From contig NZ_JAGSYG010000002.1 in the NCBI RefSeq assembly GCF_025685655.1, positions 62,001-126,000 of the forward strand: a stretch of 64,000 bases of DNA. The letters are read 5' to 3'. A model generated the notes under the pieces. It did no database searches. It was not told the DNA's origin and saw nothing but the letters and a program-made list of their open reading frames with translations. Each line of letters starts with the position of its first letter. Within the stretch, counting starts at the first letter, position 1. Shown one piece after another: positions 8,973-19,000 of this stretch. Source of the stretch: Acidicapsa ligni (lineage in GTDB: Bacteria > Acidobacteriota > Terriglobia > Terriglobales > Acidobacteriaceae). A program made the position numbers and the translations under genes.

Positions 8973-10037
8973 ATGTCATCTAACGGTTATCCATCGCGTA
9001 CATCGCGTTCGCACGGTTTTCGCTCGCTGTTCAGCATGTTTTCGAGTGATCTGGCGATCGATCTTGGCACAGCTAACACCCTCGTTTTTGCGGCGGGTAA
9101 AGGAATCGTGGTCAATGAGCCATCGATTGTCGCCATTAACAAAAATACCGGCGAAGTAGAAGCCGTGGGCAAAGAGGCCAAGGACATGCTCGGCAGGACG
9201 CCGGGCAATATCGTGGCTATCAAACCGATGAAAGACGGCGTCATCGCGGACTTCAAAGTCACCGAGAAGATGCTGAATTACTTCATCCAGAAGGCGCACA
9301 ACCGCAAGATGCTGGTGCATCCGCGAATTGTGATCGGTGTGCCTTCAGAGATTACGCAGGTGGAAAAGCGTGCGGTTGAGGATTCGGCGTACCGCGCCAA
9401 GGCCAGCGAAGTCTACCTGGTAGAGCAGGCGATGGTTGCGGCAATCGGTGCGGGATTGCCGATTACCGAGGCTTACGGCAACATGGTGGTCGATATCGGC
9501 GGCGGAACCAGTGATATCGCGGTGATTTCGCTTTCGGGCATTGTGTATTCGCGGTCGGTTCGCATGGCCGGGAACCAGATGGACGAGGCGATCACCAACT
9601 ATCTGAAACGCAAGTACAACCTGCTGATCGGTGAGCGTACGGCGGAGCAGATCAAGATCGAACTGGGGTCGGCTTATGTGCTGGACAAGCCGCTGACGAT
9701 GGAGATCAAGGGGCGCAACCTGATTGAGGGCGTGCCTAAGACGATCACCATCAACGACAGCGAGATTCGCGAGTCGCTGGCGGAGTGCATTGCGGTGATT
9801 ATCAATGCGATTCGCGTGGCACTGGAGCGGACGCCACCGGAGCTTTCCGCGGATATTTCAGATCGCGGTATTGTGCTGACGGGCGGCGGTGCGTTGATCA
9901 AGAATCTCGACAAGCGCATTCGCGAAGAAACGGGCTTGCCGGTTTCGGTAGCGGATGATCCGCTGGCGTCTGTGGTGCTGGGGACGGGGAAGATGTTGTC
10001 CGATTTCCGCCTGCTGCGCAAGATCAAGATCGACTAA
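8973..10037 (+). CDS. mreB: rod shape-determining protein MreB
   Basis: A 354-residue bacterial actin that polymerises under the membrane and directs lateral-wall synthesis. Actin-fold nucleotide motifs are clear: phosphate-1 ([11 protein letters not shown]), phosphate-2 ([15 protein letters not shown]) and the adenosine motif ([15 protein letters not shown]). The FSMFSSD segment before the core could help membrane binding. About 20 residues precede the usual MreB start, and an internal ATG at 9039 (MFSSD) is an alternative start. It is first in the mreBCD-mrdA-rodA cluster; the ~210-nt gap before mreC contains a hairpin. Confidence 0.98.
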   Translation: MSSNGYPSRTSRSHGFRSLFSMFSSDLAIDLGTANTLVFAAGKGIVVNEPSIVAINKNTGEVEAVGKEAKDMLGRTPGNIVAIKPMKDGVIADFKVTEKMLNYFIQKAHNRKMLVHPRIVIGVPSEITQVEKRAVEDSAYRAKASEVYLVEQAMVAAIGAGLPITEAYGNMVVDIGGGTSDIAVISLSGIVYSRSVRMAGNQMDEAITNYLKRKYNLLIGERTAEQIKIELGSAYVLDKPLTMEIKGRNLIEGVPKTITINDSEIRESLAECIAVIINAIRVALERTPPELSADISDRGIVLTGGGALIKNLDKRIREETGLPVSVADDPLASVVLGTGKMLSDFRLLRKIKID

Positions 10038-10052
10038 TCCTGACTGGCTGGG

Positions 10053-10082
10053 CGGGTGAACGGGCTGTGGCCGGTTCACCCG
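10053..10082 (+). other. hairpin between mreB and mreC
   Basis: Perfect 9-bp arms CGGGTGAAC / GTTCACCCG enclose a GC-rich 12-nt loop. It lies 16 bases after the mreB stop and is not followed by a T-run. It could be a weak terminator, attenuator or mRNA-stabilising 3' structure that makes mreB more abundant than the downstream genes. Confidence 0.55.
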
Positions 10083-10246
10083 TTAGCCTGAACGAGCGTG
10101 GCCTTATTGAGATAGCCCGTATTCAGATTGATTCGGGTGCTCGATGAGTTTATTTGCTTTTGAAGGCAATCGCTGTAAATCGTGATCTTCTGTTATGCAA
10201 TTGAGGACAGTTTGTCCTTGGTTCAATCCTCCATTCTTGAGTCATC

Positions 10247-11551
10247 ATGGAATCCTTTTTCAGCCGCTATCGCAACCTGATCGTGCTGCTGGCGGCTCTT
10301 CTGCTGCAGGTGATCGGGCTGGCGGTGCAGGTGCGCAAACCTGCTCCGATTGCGGGCAGTGCAATGGCGGCGAATTCGCATGAGAATCGCGATGGGAGCG
10401 GTGTGCGCCTGATCCGGCTTTGGGCGTCGGGATTGGTGACTCCGTTTGAGCGGGCGATTCATGGGACGAGCTCGGGCGCGAGTGGGCTTTGGGGAAACTA
10501 TCTCGACCTGCGCCATACGCGTGAAGAGAATAAACAGTTGCAGGAGACGATCGACCGGCTACGGCTGGAGCAGGCTTCGCTGATCGAGGATGCGCGGCAG
10601 GGACAGCGGCTACAGGGATTGCTTGGTTTTAGCCAAAGCTATATTTATCAGACGGTTCCGGCGCAGGTGATTGGGACGAGCGGCAGCCTTGTGTCGCGCG
10701 TGATTGTGCTGGATAAGGGCTCGCTGGATGGGCTGAAGCCGGATATGGCGGTGATTACTCCGGATGGGATTGTGGGCAAGGTGCGCGATGTGTTTCAACA
10801 CTCGGCGCAGGTGCTGTTGATCAACGATCAGACCAGCGGGGCTGGGGTGATTCTGGAGACGACGCGTATTCGGGGAATTCTGCGTGGGAATGCGGCGGGG
10901 CAGCCTCAGGTGGTTAATATTCTTGCCGATCAGAGGATTCAGCCGGGCGAGAAGGTGCTGACGGCGGGTGGGGATCAGATTTTTCCGCGCGGTCTTCCGG
11001 TGGGCGTAGTGGAGCGAGTGGCGCGCGATCCGGACCGGGGATCATTTATCAATGTGATTATCAAGTCGTCGGCAAATTTGCAGCACCTGGATGAGGTGCT
11101 GGTGATTACGGCGCTGGATGCGCACCTGTCTCCGCAGCAGATGGCGGATTTGAAGACCAGCGAAGAGTTGAAGGGTGCGGAAGCGGCGGCGGATGCGGAG
11201 AGGAAAAAGGCTGCGCTGGAGATGTCGGAGCGGTTGCCGAGTTTGACTGATCCCAATGCTCCGGTTGATCCGAATGCTGCGAAGCAGGGGGCGAATGGGC
11301 AGCCGGATTCGGGTGTTCCTGTGCCTCCGCCAACGCCGAAACCACTGCCTGCTGCGCATGCGGATCGATTTTCGCCGGGGTCTACCGGTGCTGGAGCGCC
11401 TGCAACGGGAAGCGGCGATGCTGCGGATGGGGATGAGACGTTGACGAAGCCGGTTACGTCTAAGCCTGTTACGACCAAGCCTGCGACTTCTAAACCTGTC
11501 ACGCCGAAGCCTGTTACACCGAAGCCGGGAACGCAGGGAGGGGATCAGTAG
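10247..11551 (+). CDS. mreC: rod shape-determining protein MreC
   Basis: A 434-residue inner-membrane protein that links MreB to the periplasmic synthases. It has one N-terminal TM (NLIVLLAALLLQVIGLAVQV), a coiled coil (~85-120) and the beta-rich MreC core (~130-285) with motifs such as PDMAVITPDGIVGKV and FPRGLPVGVV. The family core ends near 290. The remaining ~145 residues are Ala/Pro-rich and disordered, ending in tandem KPVT-type repeats (TSKPVTTKPATSKPVTPKP) not usual for MreC. The ATG used has no strong ribosome binding site. It is followed by mreD after two bases. Confidence 0.95.
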   Translation: MESFFSRYRNLIVLLAALLLQVIGLAVQVRKPAPIAGSAMAANSHENRDGSGVRLIRLWASGLVTPFERAIHGTSSGASGLWGNYLDLRHTREENKQLQETIDRLRLEQASLIEDARQGQRLQGLLGFSQSYIYQTVPAQVIGTSGSLVSRVIVLDKGSLDGLKPDMAVITPDGIVGKVRDVFQHSAQVLLINDQTSGAGVILETTRIRGILRGNAAGQPQVVNILADQRIQPGEKVLTAGGDQIFPRGLPVGVVERVARDPDRGSFINVIIKSSANLQHLDEVLVITALDAHLSPQQMADLKTSEELKGAEAAADAERKKAALEMSERLPSLTDPNAPVDPNAAKQGANGQPDSGVPVPPPTPKPLPAAHADRFSPGSTGAGAPATGSGDAADGDETLTKPVTSKPVTTKPATSKPVTPKPVTPKPGTQGGDQ

Positions 11552-11553
11552 CG

Positions 11554-12075
11554 ATGCAGGTTCTGACACCCGATTACCGACGCGATCTGGAGACTCGCAG
11601 TTATCCCATCTATATTTATGTGCTGGTGCCGCTTGCTGCGCTGGTATTGCAGGCGTGGCTGCCGCGGGTACTTCGGAATTATTCGTACTTCGATTTGCCG
11701 TTACTGGTGACGATCTACTTTGCGTTGAACAGGCGTAGTCCGATTCATGGATCGTTGCTTGGGGCTGTGCTGGGTATGGCGCAGGATGGGCTGACGCAGG
11801 GAGCTATCGGTATTCATGGGATTGCGAATACGATCTGCGGATTTCTTGCTGCTTCGATAGGGGTTCGCATTGTGGTGGAAAACAATGCGATCCGGATGGT
11901 GTTGAATTTTTTGCTGGCATTACTTTCCAGCGCGGTGGTGGTCTTTATTACCAGGGTGCTGCTGGGATTGGGTTTGGAGTGGAACTGGCTGGACCAGGTT
12001 CTGAAGGCTGTGGGCAATGCGGTGATTGGGCTGGCGGTGTTTCCGTTGCTGGATCGTACGCAGGCCAGGGATTAG
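11554..12075 (+). CDS. mreD: rod shape-determining protein MreD
   Basis: A 173-residue polytopic membrane protein with about five hydrophobic segments, starting with IYIYVLVPLAALVLQAWLP, and the family pattern LPLLVTIYFAL...GSLLGAVLGMAQDGL. It sits between mreC and mrdA as in other rod-shape clusters. The start follows GGAGGGG at the end of mreC, with a two-base intergenic gap, so translation is probably coupled. MreD completes the MreBCD complex that positions PBP2-RodA. Confidence 0.93.
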   Translation: MQVLTPDYRRDLETRSYPIYIYVLVPLAALVLQAWLPRVLRNYSYFDLPLLVTIYFALNRRSPIHGSLLGAVLGMAQDGLTQGAIGIHGIANTICGFLAASIGVRIVVENNAIRMVLNFLLALLSSAVVVFITRVLLGLGLEWNWLDQVLKAVGNAVIGLAVFPLLDRTQARD

Positions 12076-12167
12076 GCGACGCAGTGAATCTGGTGTGAGT
12101 CTGTTTGAGTAAGGCTGGGCGAATCTGAATTGGCGCTATGTTTTTATAGACGGGATACGGGCGAATT

Positions 12168-14390
12168 ATGGCTTTCGATAAGATCGATCGCGTGAATCGA
12201 GATGAGAAGCTGCAGCCGCTGAAGTTGACGGTGGTGCAGTACGGCATTTTGCTCATGATGCTGGTGCTGGTTGGCGGTTTGTGGCGGTTGCAGGTGTTGG
12301 GCGGCGATAACTGGCGGGTGCTGGCGGAGCAGAACCGCATTCGCAAAGTTCCGGTGATGGCGGCTCGGGGCAAATTGCTCGATCGCGAAGGCCGCCTGCT
12401 GGTGGATAACTATCCTTCGGTCTCGTGCTTTCTTCTTCGGGAACAGAATCGCAATCTGGATGCCGATCTTCCGTTGATCGCGAAGGGGCTGAATCTCGAT
12501 CTGGACCAGTTGCGGAATACGCTGCATCGCTTCCGGCTGGCTCCGGGGTATCAGCCGATTCCGATCAAGCAGGATATTTCGCCGGATGAGCAAGCGTTCA
12601 TTGAGGCGCATCGGAATGAGCTTCCTGAGCTGGAGACGGTGGATGAGGAGCGAAGGCTGTATCCGCGCGATGGCTTTGCGGCGCATTTGATCGGGTATGT
12701 CGGCGAGGTGAGCGAGGAGATGCTCAACGATCCGAAATACGCCTATTACGAACCGGGCGATGTGGTGGGCCGAGCTGGCGTAGAGCAGACATACGACGAG
12801 TTGCTGCGCGGGCAGGATGGCTCGATGGATGTGGTGGTCGACAGCCACGGGCGTGAGGTTGGACGGCAGGGAATTCAATTGGCTACGCCGGGTCAGGATC
12901 TGAAGCTGACGCTCGATATCGATATTCAGCGTGCTGCTGAGCTGGCGCTGGGCACGGCCAATGGTGCGGTGGTGGCGATGGATCCGCGCAATGGCGAGAT
13001 TCTTGCGCTGGTTTCGCATCCGAGCTACGACCCCAATGCTTTTGCGGTGCGTATTGGGCGGTCGGATTGGAACAAGCTGATTACGGATCCGAATCACCCG
13101 CTGATGAACAAGGCTATTCAGGATCAACTTGCCCCGGGGTCTACTTTCAAAATCATCATGTCTGTGGCTGGATTGCAGGAGGGGATTGCGCAGAATCTCA
13201 AGGTTAATTGCGCGGGCGGCGGCACATTTTTTGGACACTTCTTCAAATGCGACCATCATCATGGTTTGCTGAGTATCCATGAGGCGATACCGGAATCCTG
13301 CGACACGTACTTTTACGATCTGGCCTCGAAGCTGGGGATCGACACGATTGCCAAGTACGCGACTGCGCTGGGAATCGGCTCGAAGACGGGTGTCGATCTG
13401 CCGAATGAGATGGCGGGTACGATGCCGTCCACACAGTGGAAGATGAAGAATTATCACGAGAAATGGTATGCGGGCGAGGTCATTTCCGTGGGCATTGGGC
13501 AGGGGGCGGTCGCGGTTACGCCGATCCAGTTGGTGCGCGCGCTGAGCGGTATTGCTTCGAATGGACACCTGGTGCGGCCGCATGTGGTGAATAGCGAGCA
13601 GCTTCCGGCGCAGTTCAAGCAGGCGGTGCTGGACACGTATTCGGGATCGGGAGTGAAGGATGTTTCGCTGAACTCCGATACGTGGATGACGGTGACCGAG
13701 GGCATGGCGCAGACGACTCAGCCGGGGCTTTATCACACGGCGCAGGCTTCGCGGCTTGAGGGGATCGATTTTGCGGGCAAGACGGGCACGGCGCAGGTGG
13801 TGGGCGGCGGCGATACGCATAATCGAGGCGGCGTGCGTACTCCGAATGCGTGGTTTGTAGGGATGGTTCCGCGACGCAATCCGGAGATTGCTGTGGTGGT
13901 TTTGCAGGAGCATGGCGATTTCGGATCGGGATCGGCGAAGCTGGCTGCACAGATTATTACGGCGTATGTGAACAAGAAGCGCAGGCAGGAAGGAAATCTG
14001 CTGTTGCAAGCGAATAAGCCATCGACGCCGGTGGAGATGGGGGCGGTCTGGTCGACGCCTAAGCCGGAGGCGCATCGGGCTGGTTCGCGAGCTGGTTCAA
14101 AGGCTGATTCGAATGGCAAGGGCGATGAGCAGGCAGATGGGCTACAGGTTGCGGGGATGAGTGGTGGGCATTTTCTGATCGATACGGGTTCGCCTTACTC
14201 GTCTCCGAAGATGGCTTCGGTGCCTTTTCCGAGCAGGCCTCGGCCGGTGCCGAAGGATCCTATTGAGCCGAAGGATCCTATGGAGCCGGTGAATGCGGAT
14301 GCGATGAAGGCTGGTCTGGCTGGTGCGGGTTCCGGTGAGTCTGCTGGTGCAGGGGCGCTGGCTGCGCGTTTTCGCAGAGTGATTAACTGA
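12168..14390 (+). CDS. mrdA: penicillin-binding protein 2 (peptidoglycan transpeptidase)
   Basis: A 740-residue class B PBP that cross-links lateral-wall peptidoglycan together with RodA. It has one N-terminal TM (~22-45), a pedestal domain beginning at KVPVMAARGKLLDREGRLL, and a transpeptidase domain (~250-610). The nucleophile is Ser325 in PGSTFK (Lys328), the SxD motif is in ESCDTYFYD as usual for PBP2, and KTGTA has Lys538. About 120 residues after the domain are low complexity (Ala/Gly/Pro, with PKDPIEPKDPMEP) and appear disordered, longer than in typical PBP2. The last stop base overlaps the rodA start (TGATG). Confidence 0.97.
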   Translation: MAFDKIDRVNRDEKLQPLKLTVVQYGILLMMLVLVGGLWRLQVLGGDNWRVLAEQNRIRKVPVMAARGKLLDREGRLLVDNYPSVSCFLLREQNRNLDADLPLIAKGLNLDLDQLRNTLHRFRLAPGYQPIPIKQDISPDEQAFIEAHRNELPELETVDEERRLYPRDGFAAHLIGYVGEVSEEMLNDPKYAYYEPGDVVGRAGVEQTYDELLRGQDGSMDVVVDSHGREVGRQGIQLATPGQDLKLTLDIDIQRAAELALGTANGAVVAMDPRNGEILALVSHPSYDPNAFAVRIGRSDWNKLITDPNHPLMNKAIQDQLAPGSTFKIIMSVAGLQEGIAQNLKVNCAGGGTFFGHFFKCDHHHGLLSIHEAIPESCDTYFYDLASKLGIDTIAKYATALGIGSKTGVDLPNEMAGTMPSTQWKMKNYHEKWYAGEVISVGIGQGAVAVTPIQLVRALSGIASNGHLVRPHVVNSEQLPAQFKQAVLDTYSGSGVKDVSLNSDTWMTVTEGMAQTTQPGLYHTAQASRLEGIDFAGKTGTAQVVGGGDTHNRGGVRTPNAWFVGMVPRRNPEIAVVVLQEHGDFGSGSAKLAAQIITAYVNKKRRQEGNLLLQANKPSTPVEMGAVWSTPKPEAHRAGSRAGSKADSNGKGDEQADGLQVAGMSGGHFLIDTGSPYSSPKMASVPFPSRPRPVPKDPIEPKDPMEPVNADAMKAGLAGAGSGESAGAGALAARFRRVIN

Positions 14391-15505
14391 TGCCGCGTGC
14401 GACAGGATCCAGGGGTTTTGGCGGGCTTGGCGATTTTGACTGGGCGCTGCTGGGGATGGTGGTGACGCTTTGCACCATTTCTGTCTTTGAAATTTACTCG
14501 GCCACGCTGCATACGAAGTACTCCGGCTTTCATACCAAGCAGATGTATTGGATTGGCGGGGGCATCGTGGTGATGTTTGTGATGTCCAAGATCGACTATC
14601 ACCGCCTGCTGGATGTCGCTTATTGGGCGTATGGATTTTGCCTGCTGTCGCTGGTGGCGGTCAAACTGGTGGGCAGCAAGGTGCTGGGTGCTCGACGGTG
14701 GATCAAGATTGGGCCGATGCATTTTCAGCCGTCGGAGTGGGTGAAGCTGGTGCTGATTGTGCTGGTGGCGCACTACTTTGCCAATCTGGGTGGAAAGCGG
14801 CTGACGTGGGGCGATGTGTTCAAAGCGATTGGGCTGGTCGGCATTCCGATGCTGCTGGTGCTTTCGCAGCCTGATTTGGGAACGGCTTTGACGTACACGC
14901 CGATTTTGCTCGCTGGGTTATTTCTGGGCGGCATTCACTGGAAGCAGGCGGCGATTTTGTGTACGGTGGGGCTGGTGGCGATTGTCGGAGTCTGGTCGAG
15001 CGGCAAGATTCTCAAGCCGTATCAGAAGGCGCGGTTGACGAGTTTTATCAATCCGGATAACGACCCGAAGGGATCGGGATACCAGATTCGGCAGTCGCTG
15101 ATTGCGGTGGGTTCGGGCGGAATCTGGGGCCAGGGAGCGGAACAGGGGACGCAGACGCAGGGGGATTTTCTGCCGATTCCTCATGCGGACTTCATTTTTG
15201 CTGCTTTTAGTGAGGAGCATGGGTTTACGGGCGCGTTTGTTGTTCTGCTGCTATACTTCGTGATATTGATGCGTTTGATTCAGAACGCTCAAACGGCCGC
15301 AGACATGTCCGGCTCGCTCCTGGTTATGGGAGTTGTCGCCGTGTTGACCTTTCAAATTGCGGTCAACGTTGGCATGGTCATCGGTTTTATGCCAGTCACC
15401 GGAATTCCTTTACCGTTAATGAGTTACGGCGGATCTTCGGTGTTGTTCACGTTTCTGGCGCTGGGTGTGGTTATGAATGTCCGTATGCGCCGTTTTGTGA
15501 ACTAG
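14390..15505 (+). CDS. rodA: RodA, SEDS peptidoglycan glycosyltransferase
   Basis: A 371-residue polytopic SEDS protein that polymerises lipid II during elongation and pairs with PBP2. About ten TM segments are visible. Family motifs are present: GARRWIKIGPMHFQPSE, the QPDLGTAL segment with the functional Asp, the DFIFAAFSEEHGF loop, and VTGIPLPLMSYGGSS near the end. The start overlaps the mrdA stop by one base, which predicts translational coupling. It is last in the rod cluster; a G-U-containing hairpin follows. Confidence 0.97.
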   Translation: MPRATGSRGFGGLGDFDWALLGMVVTLCTISVFEIYSATLHTKYSGFHTKQMYWIGGGIVVMFVMSKIDYHRLLDVAYWAYGFCLLSLVAVKLVGSKVLGARRWIKIGPMHFQPSEWVKLVLIVLVAHYFANLGGKRLTWGDVFKAIGLVGIPMLLVLSQPDLGTALTYTPILLAGLFLGGIHWKQAAILCTVGLVAIVGVWSSGKILKPYQKARLTSFINPDNDPKGSGYQIRQSLIAVGSGGIWGQGAEQGTQTQGDFLPIPHADFIFAAFSEEHGFTGAFVVLLLYFVILMRLIQNAQTAADMSGSLLVMGVVAVLTFQIAVNVGMVIGFMPVTGIPLPLMSYGGSSVLFTFLALGVVMNVRMRRFVN

Positions 15506-16060
15506 GTCTGGCAACAGAGGTAGTATCAAAGGTTTTCACTTTTAGCCGGAGATTGGGCTGAAAGTTCGTAGTTGTTAAGAATCAATCACTTCGCCGGCAG
15601 GTTTCGATTGCAAACAGCCCCGGCAGGATTGGGTGAATGAGCACGCAGAGACGGGTAGACCGTGTGCAGCGCTTCCTAAGTACGAAACTCACCGGAACCG
15701 GGATTCCATTGTCGATTAACGACGGTGGCACGGATCAGGAGAATCAGTTTCGTCGCGTTGCTACTGGCTTAACGGCATTTGCCACAAACTCTCTGAGCTC
15801 AAGCAGTTGCTGTAAATGGCGTTTTCGCCATGGGTACTATGAATCCGGGTGTGCAGGCTTTTCCTTTTCAGGGTTGAGCGGCGTGCCTGATTCTTCTCCG
15901 GTACAGATGGGGTCCTCGATTGGATCTTATTCTGGATATAAAGCCGGATTCCTTCCCGAGCAGCTTCCTTCCTATTCTCCTCTCCTGGTACGTGTGTCTC
16001 CCTTGCATTCGGCCTTGCCGCAGGTCTCGACGAGCTCAGGCTCCGGGACGGAAAGGCAAC
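15506..16060 (+). other. rodA-rng intergenic region / long rng leader
   Basis: 555 bases with no gene I can support. A hairpin at 15538-15565 (ACTTTTAGCC / GGCTGAAAGT, one G-U pair) follows rodA but lacks a T-run. The rest is pyrimidine-rich near 15955-16015. If the rng promoter is close to rodA, the mRNA leader would be about 450 nt; enteric rne also has a long leader used for autoregulation, so a similar role is possible but unproven. Confidence 0.4.
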
Positions 16061-19000
16061 ATGGCCAAGGAAATATGTATCTCCAGCACGCCGCACGAAA
16101 CGCGGCTTGCGATATTGGAAGATGATCAGCTCGCAGAGATTTACTACGAGCGGGAAAATGAATATACACTCGCAGGCTCGGTTTACAAGGGCCGCGTAAC
16201 CCGGGTTCTTCCGGGCATGCAATCCGCGTTTGTGGATATAGGGCTGGAACGCGATGCGTTTCTCTATGTCACGGACTTTCTGGAGATGGAAGACCAGGAA
16301 GATACGGACGAGGTAGAGAGAGCAGCGGCGAACGGGGACACGCATCGTCCGCAGATGGCAGCGCCTGTGGCTCAACAGGGACAGCAGGCACAGGCTGCAC
16401 AGCGCGCGCCTCGCAATGAGGAGCAGCGTGGGGAGCGAGAGGGCCGCGGTGGCCGGGATGGCCGTCCACGGCGCGGAGAGCCTCGGCTGGCAGAGCCACG
16501 GCAGGCAACTCCAGTAGAGACAGAGGGGCAGACTGCTGCTCAATTTTCAGTAACTTCGGCTGTGTCTTCAACTGCGCAGGCAGGTGCGCAGGCGGATGAG
16601 TTTGCGATTCCGGCGTCGGTTGCGGATGCTGCCGCTCAGCAGGATGAGGCCGAGGATCAGGGTGCTCGCCGTTTGCGCGGGCGTCGTCGACGACGCGGCG
16701 GACGCGGACGGGATGAGGCGGGTCAGGCTGCCGGTGCTGTTGCGCCTGCCGGCGAACCTACGGAAGAGCTTATTGTTGCGGATGAGGAAGAGGAAGCGGA
16801 GACTCCTCGGTTGGAGTTTGAGGCTGCGGCTTCTGCGCCACGAGCGGTTAGTTCTCGGGAGGCTGCTCCGGAGCGGCATAGGCAGAGGTCGGCTGAGCCG
16901 GTTCAGACTTCGGCGGCTACCACGCCATTTCTGCTGCCGGGTGAGTCGCTGGGAAAATATGGCTCGGCACCGATCGTTCCTACTCCGAGCCGGTTGGTTC
17001 TGAGCGAGCTTCCGCCGGATACTTCCGATCCATTGCCGGAGCGGACGGCGGCGAAGCCATCCACCTTGATTGAGCATGAGATTGCCTGGGACGGCAAGGG
17101 GCTGATGCCTGGCGAGTCGATTGCCCGCCATCGCAGGGCTGAGCCGGAGGTCAAGGTTAGCCACGATATTCCGGTCAACATTCCGGTTAAGGCTGAGGCG
17201 GAAATCGCTGCAGAGCCTGTCAGTGTTGCAGAACCTGTGAGTGCCCTGGCGGATCATTCCGGTGAGATTTCGGAGCCGGTGGTTGAGGCTGCTGAAGGGT
17301 TTGAGGAAGTTCATGCGTTGCCGGTGGCTGAAATTTCGAGCGGAATACCGAGCGGAATGCATGAGGAAGAGTTCGAAGAAGAAGAGCTTGAGTTCTCGGA
17401 CGAAGACGCGGTAGCTGAAGTTGGCGCGGAAGAAGAGGCGAATGCCGCTGAGCAGTTTACTGAGGCTGAAAGCGAGCATGCTCATGAAGGTCATGATGGC
17501 GACATCTCTGCGAGCCACAATGTAGACCCGTTGCCTCCGAGCGGCTTCCGGCTTAAGGATCTTTTTGGTTCGCGTAAGAAAGAGGAAGAAGTTGAGCCTC
17601 CTGCGCCTGTGCAGAAGACGGTGACTGCGGTTTCTGCGTATGCTCCCGGTGCGGGATTGGTGGAAGAAGAAGTTATCGAGGATGAGGAGTACGAGTTCAC
17701 TCCGCTGAAGGCGCATCACGGCGAAGAGCACGATCTCGAAGAGCTGGAAGAAGAGACGCTGCAGCAGCAGATTCGCTCAGGGGCATTGGGCGAGATGTTG
17801 CAGGAAGCGCACATGGATCATCGCATCCTGATCGATTCGGATGACGAAGAGGATGCAGAGGAAGAGGGTGCGCCTGCGGTTGGAGGCGGCCGTTCGGCGG
17901 CTGCACCGGGTCGGGATCGCGGGGACAGGAGTGGCGGCCGCGGTCGTCGCGGTGGCCGCGGACCGGGCGGAGCTGGTAGCTCCGGTGGTTCGGGCGGCGA
18001 TGGCCGTCGCGGGCCTTCGCGGCGCTCGGCGCAGACTTCGGACCTGCCGATTATCAGCGATCTGTTGAAGCCGGGGCAGGAGATCCTGGTTCAAATTGCC
18101 AAAGAGCCAATCGCCAAGAAGGGCGCGCGGATCACGAGCCATATTGCGCTGCCGGGGCGGTTCCTGGTGTTCATGCCGACGGTCAGCCATATTGGTGTGA
18201 GCCGCAAGATTGCTTCGGATGAGGAGCGTCAGCGGCTGAAGCGGATCCTGGTGAGTGAGAAGGGCGATGCGACCGGCGGATTTATTGTTCGCACGGCTGC
18301 CGAGGGAGCGACCGAAGAGGAGCTTCGCGCGGATCTGCGGTTCCTGATCAATCTTTGGAACGACATCAAGCAACGCGCGGATACGTCGAAGTCGCCAGCG
18401 TTGATCTATCACGATCTCAACCTGATCGAGCGTATTCTGCGCGACCAGGTGAGCGATAACTTCTCGCACATATGGGTTGATTCCGAGGCGGATTACGAGC
18501 GGATTGTTCGCTTCCTGAATCGCTTCTCGCCGGACCTGGTGCGGCGTGTGAAGCTGTACACGAAGGAAATTCCGCTGTTTGAGCACTTCGGCATTCAGGA
18601 TGAGATTTCGAAGGCGCTGCGCTCGAAGGTTTGGCTGAAGAGCGGTGGTTCCATCGTGATCAACCAGACGGAAGCGCTGGTCGCAATCGATATCAACACC
18701 GGCAAATATGTGGGCAAGACGGCGCGGCTTGAGGACACGATTCTCAAGACTAACCTGGATTCGATTCCGGAGATTGTGCGGCAGATTCGACTGCGCGATC
18801 TTGGCGGCATCATCGTGATCGACTTTATCGATATGGATGAGCGCAAGAATCGTACTCGCGTGATGGCTGCTCTCGAAGAGGCACTGAAGCAGGATCGTGC
18901 GCCGACGAAGGTATTGCAGTTCAATGATTTTGGCCTGGTGGCGATTACGCGCAAGCGCGTGAAGCAGTCACTAGAGCGAACTCTCAGTGTGCCGTGCCCT

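Noticed and set aside
12144-14075. 643-codon open frame antisense to mrdA
   Set aside because: The peptide is Arg/His/Leu-rich with no domain, a usual shadow of GC-rich coding DNA; the plus strand encodes a complete PBP2.
15637-16125. 162-codon frame running into rng
   Set aside because: Ser/Thr-rich, overlaps the supported rng start out of frame and shows no domain.
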